From contig DATDMG010000396.1 of NCBI GenBank assembly GCA_036518955.1, positions 1 through 12,726 of the forward strand: a stretch of 12,726 nt of DNA. The letters run 5' to 3'. The DNA is from DATDMG01 sp036518955. Its GTDB lineage: Bacteria > Actinomycetota > Actinomycetes > Actinomycetales > Kineosporiaceae. Positions 12,629-12,726 of the stretch are shown piece after piece. The stretch's first letter is position 1; the number at the start of each line of letters is the position of its first letter. The notes under the pieces were generated by a model that had not been told where the DNA came from, ran no database searches, and saw only the letters and a list, made by a program, of their open reading frames with translations. The position numbers and the translations under genes were made by a program.

Positions 12629-12726
12629 GTGCCCGCCGGCGGGGGCGATCGGTCCGAAGGCGGTCGGCTGACCGCGGGCCCCCGCGGGGACGGCGCCCGG
12701 CCGGCGGACGGCGCCCGGCCGGCGGA
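12629..12726 (+). CDS. scpA: Probable 5' end of scpA (cut by window edge)
   Basis: GTG at 12629, one base after the parA stop codon, opens a frame that stays open to the window end (32 complete codons). The translation starts VPAGGGDRSEGG and becomes a disordered Gly/Asp/Ala/Pro stretch with a DGARPA hexapeptide repeated twice. No conserved domain is visible yet. The assignment rests only on the known order parA-scpA-scpB in actinobacteria, whose ScpA proteins often have unstructured N-termini. No clear ribosome binding site is seen, consistent with coupling to parA. A start beyond the window cannot be excluded. Confidence 0.4.
   Translation, partial: MPAGGGDRSEGGRLTAGPRGDGARPADGARPA
12689..12724. 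repeat. 18-bp perfect tandem repeat at the window end
   Basis: GACGGCGCCCGGCCGGCG occurs at 12689-12706 and again at 12707-12724, and the next two bases could begin a third copy. The unit is a multiple of three and encodes DGARPA in the frame that starts at 12629. The true copy number is unknown because the window ends here. Confidence 0.85.

Overview
The window comes from the chromosome of a very GC-rich actinobacterium. GTG starts are common, neighbouring genes overlap by GTGA, and third codon positions are almost all G or C. The order glycosyltransferase - pyrG - NUDIX hydrolase - ... - xerD - parA - (probable scpA) is the actinobacterial housekeeping block also known from mycobacteria. 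The extra genes and sequence style fit Frankia- or Geodermatophilus-like lineages, but I cannot fix the genus. There is no sign of phage, transposon, CRISPR, tRNA or rRNA. This is ordinary core chromosome with an inserted set of regulator/target pairs.

Layout. (1) 2-3784, plus strand: 3' part of a GT4 glycosyltransferase whose visible N-terminus is a membrane segment, then CTP synthase (pyrG), possibly leaderless, then a GTGA-coupled NUDIX ADP-ribose pyrophosphatase. A short hairpin ends this block. (2) 3810-6145: a MocR/PdxR-type regulator (minus) divergent from a PNPOx-like FMN-binding protein (plus), separated by 59 bp. A perfect 26-bp tandem repeat follows. (3) 6228-6851, minus: a two-TM protein of unknown function. 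(4) 7140-8417, plus: a very short proline/cysteine-rich ORF with a strong ribosome binding site, directly upstream of a CorA-type Mg2+/Co2+ channel gene. (5) 8552-10553: an Lrp/AsnC regulator (minus) divergent from alanine dehydrogenase (ald, plus), the same pairing as AldR/ald in mycobacteria. (6) 10602-12726, plus: xerD, parA and the likely start of scpA, a chromosome-segregation block.

The most interesting signals are regulatory. The 30-codon ORF before corA has nine prolines including a PPP tripeptide. Immediately after its stop codon lies a sequence complementary to the corA Shine-Dalgarno. This resembles the mgtL/corL type of leader-peptide control of Mg2+ transport in enterobacteria, although nothing is homologous in sequence. 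Second, the best ribosome binding site and ATG for the Lrp regulator open a 24-codon ORF in another frame that ends in a GTGA overlap with the regulator's frame; this is either a coupled leader ORF or a frameshift. Third, xerD appears to use a CTG start and carries an unusual 3' extension holding a -10-like element and a large stem-loop upstream of parA. Three perfect two-copy tandem duplications (26, 21 and 18 bp) sit at gene edges.
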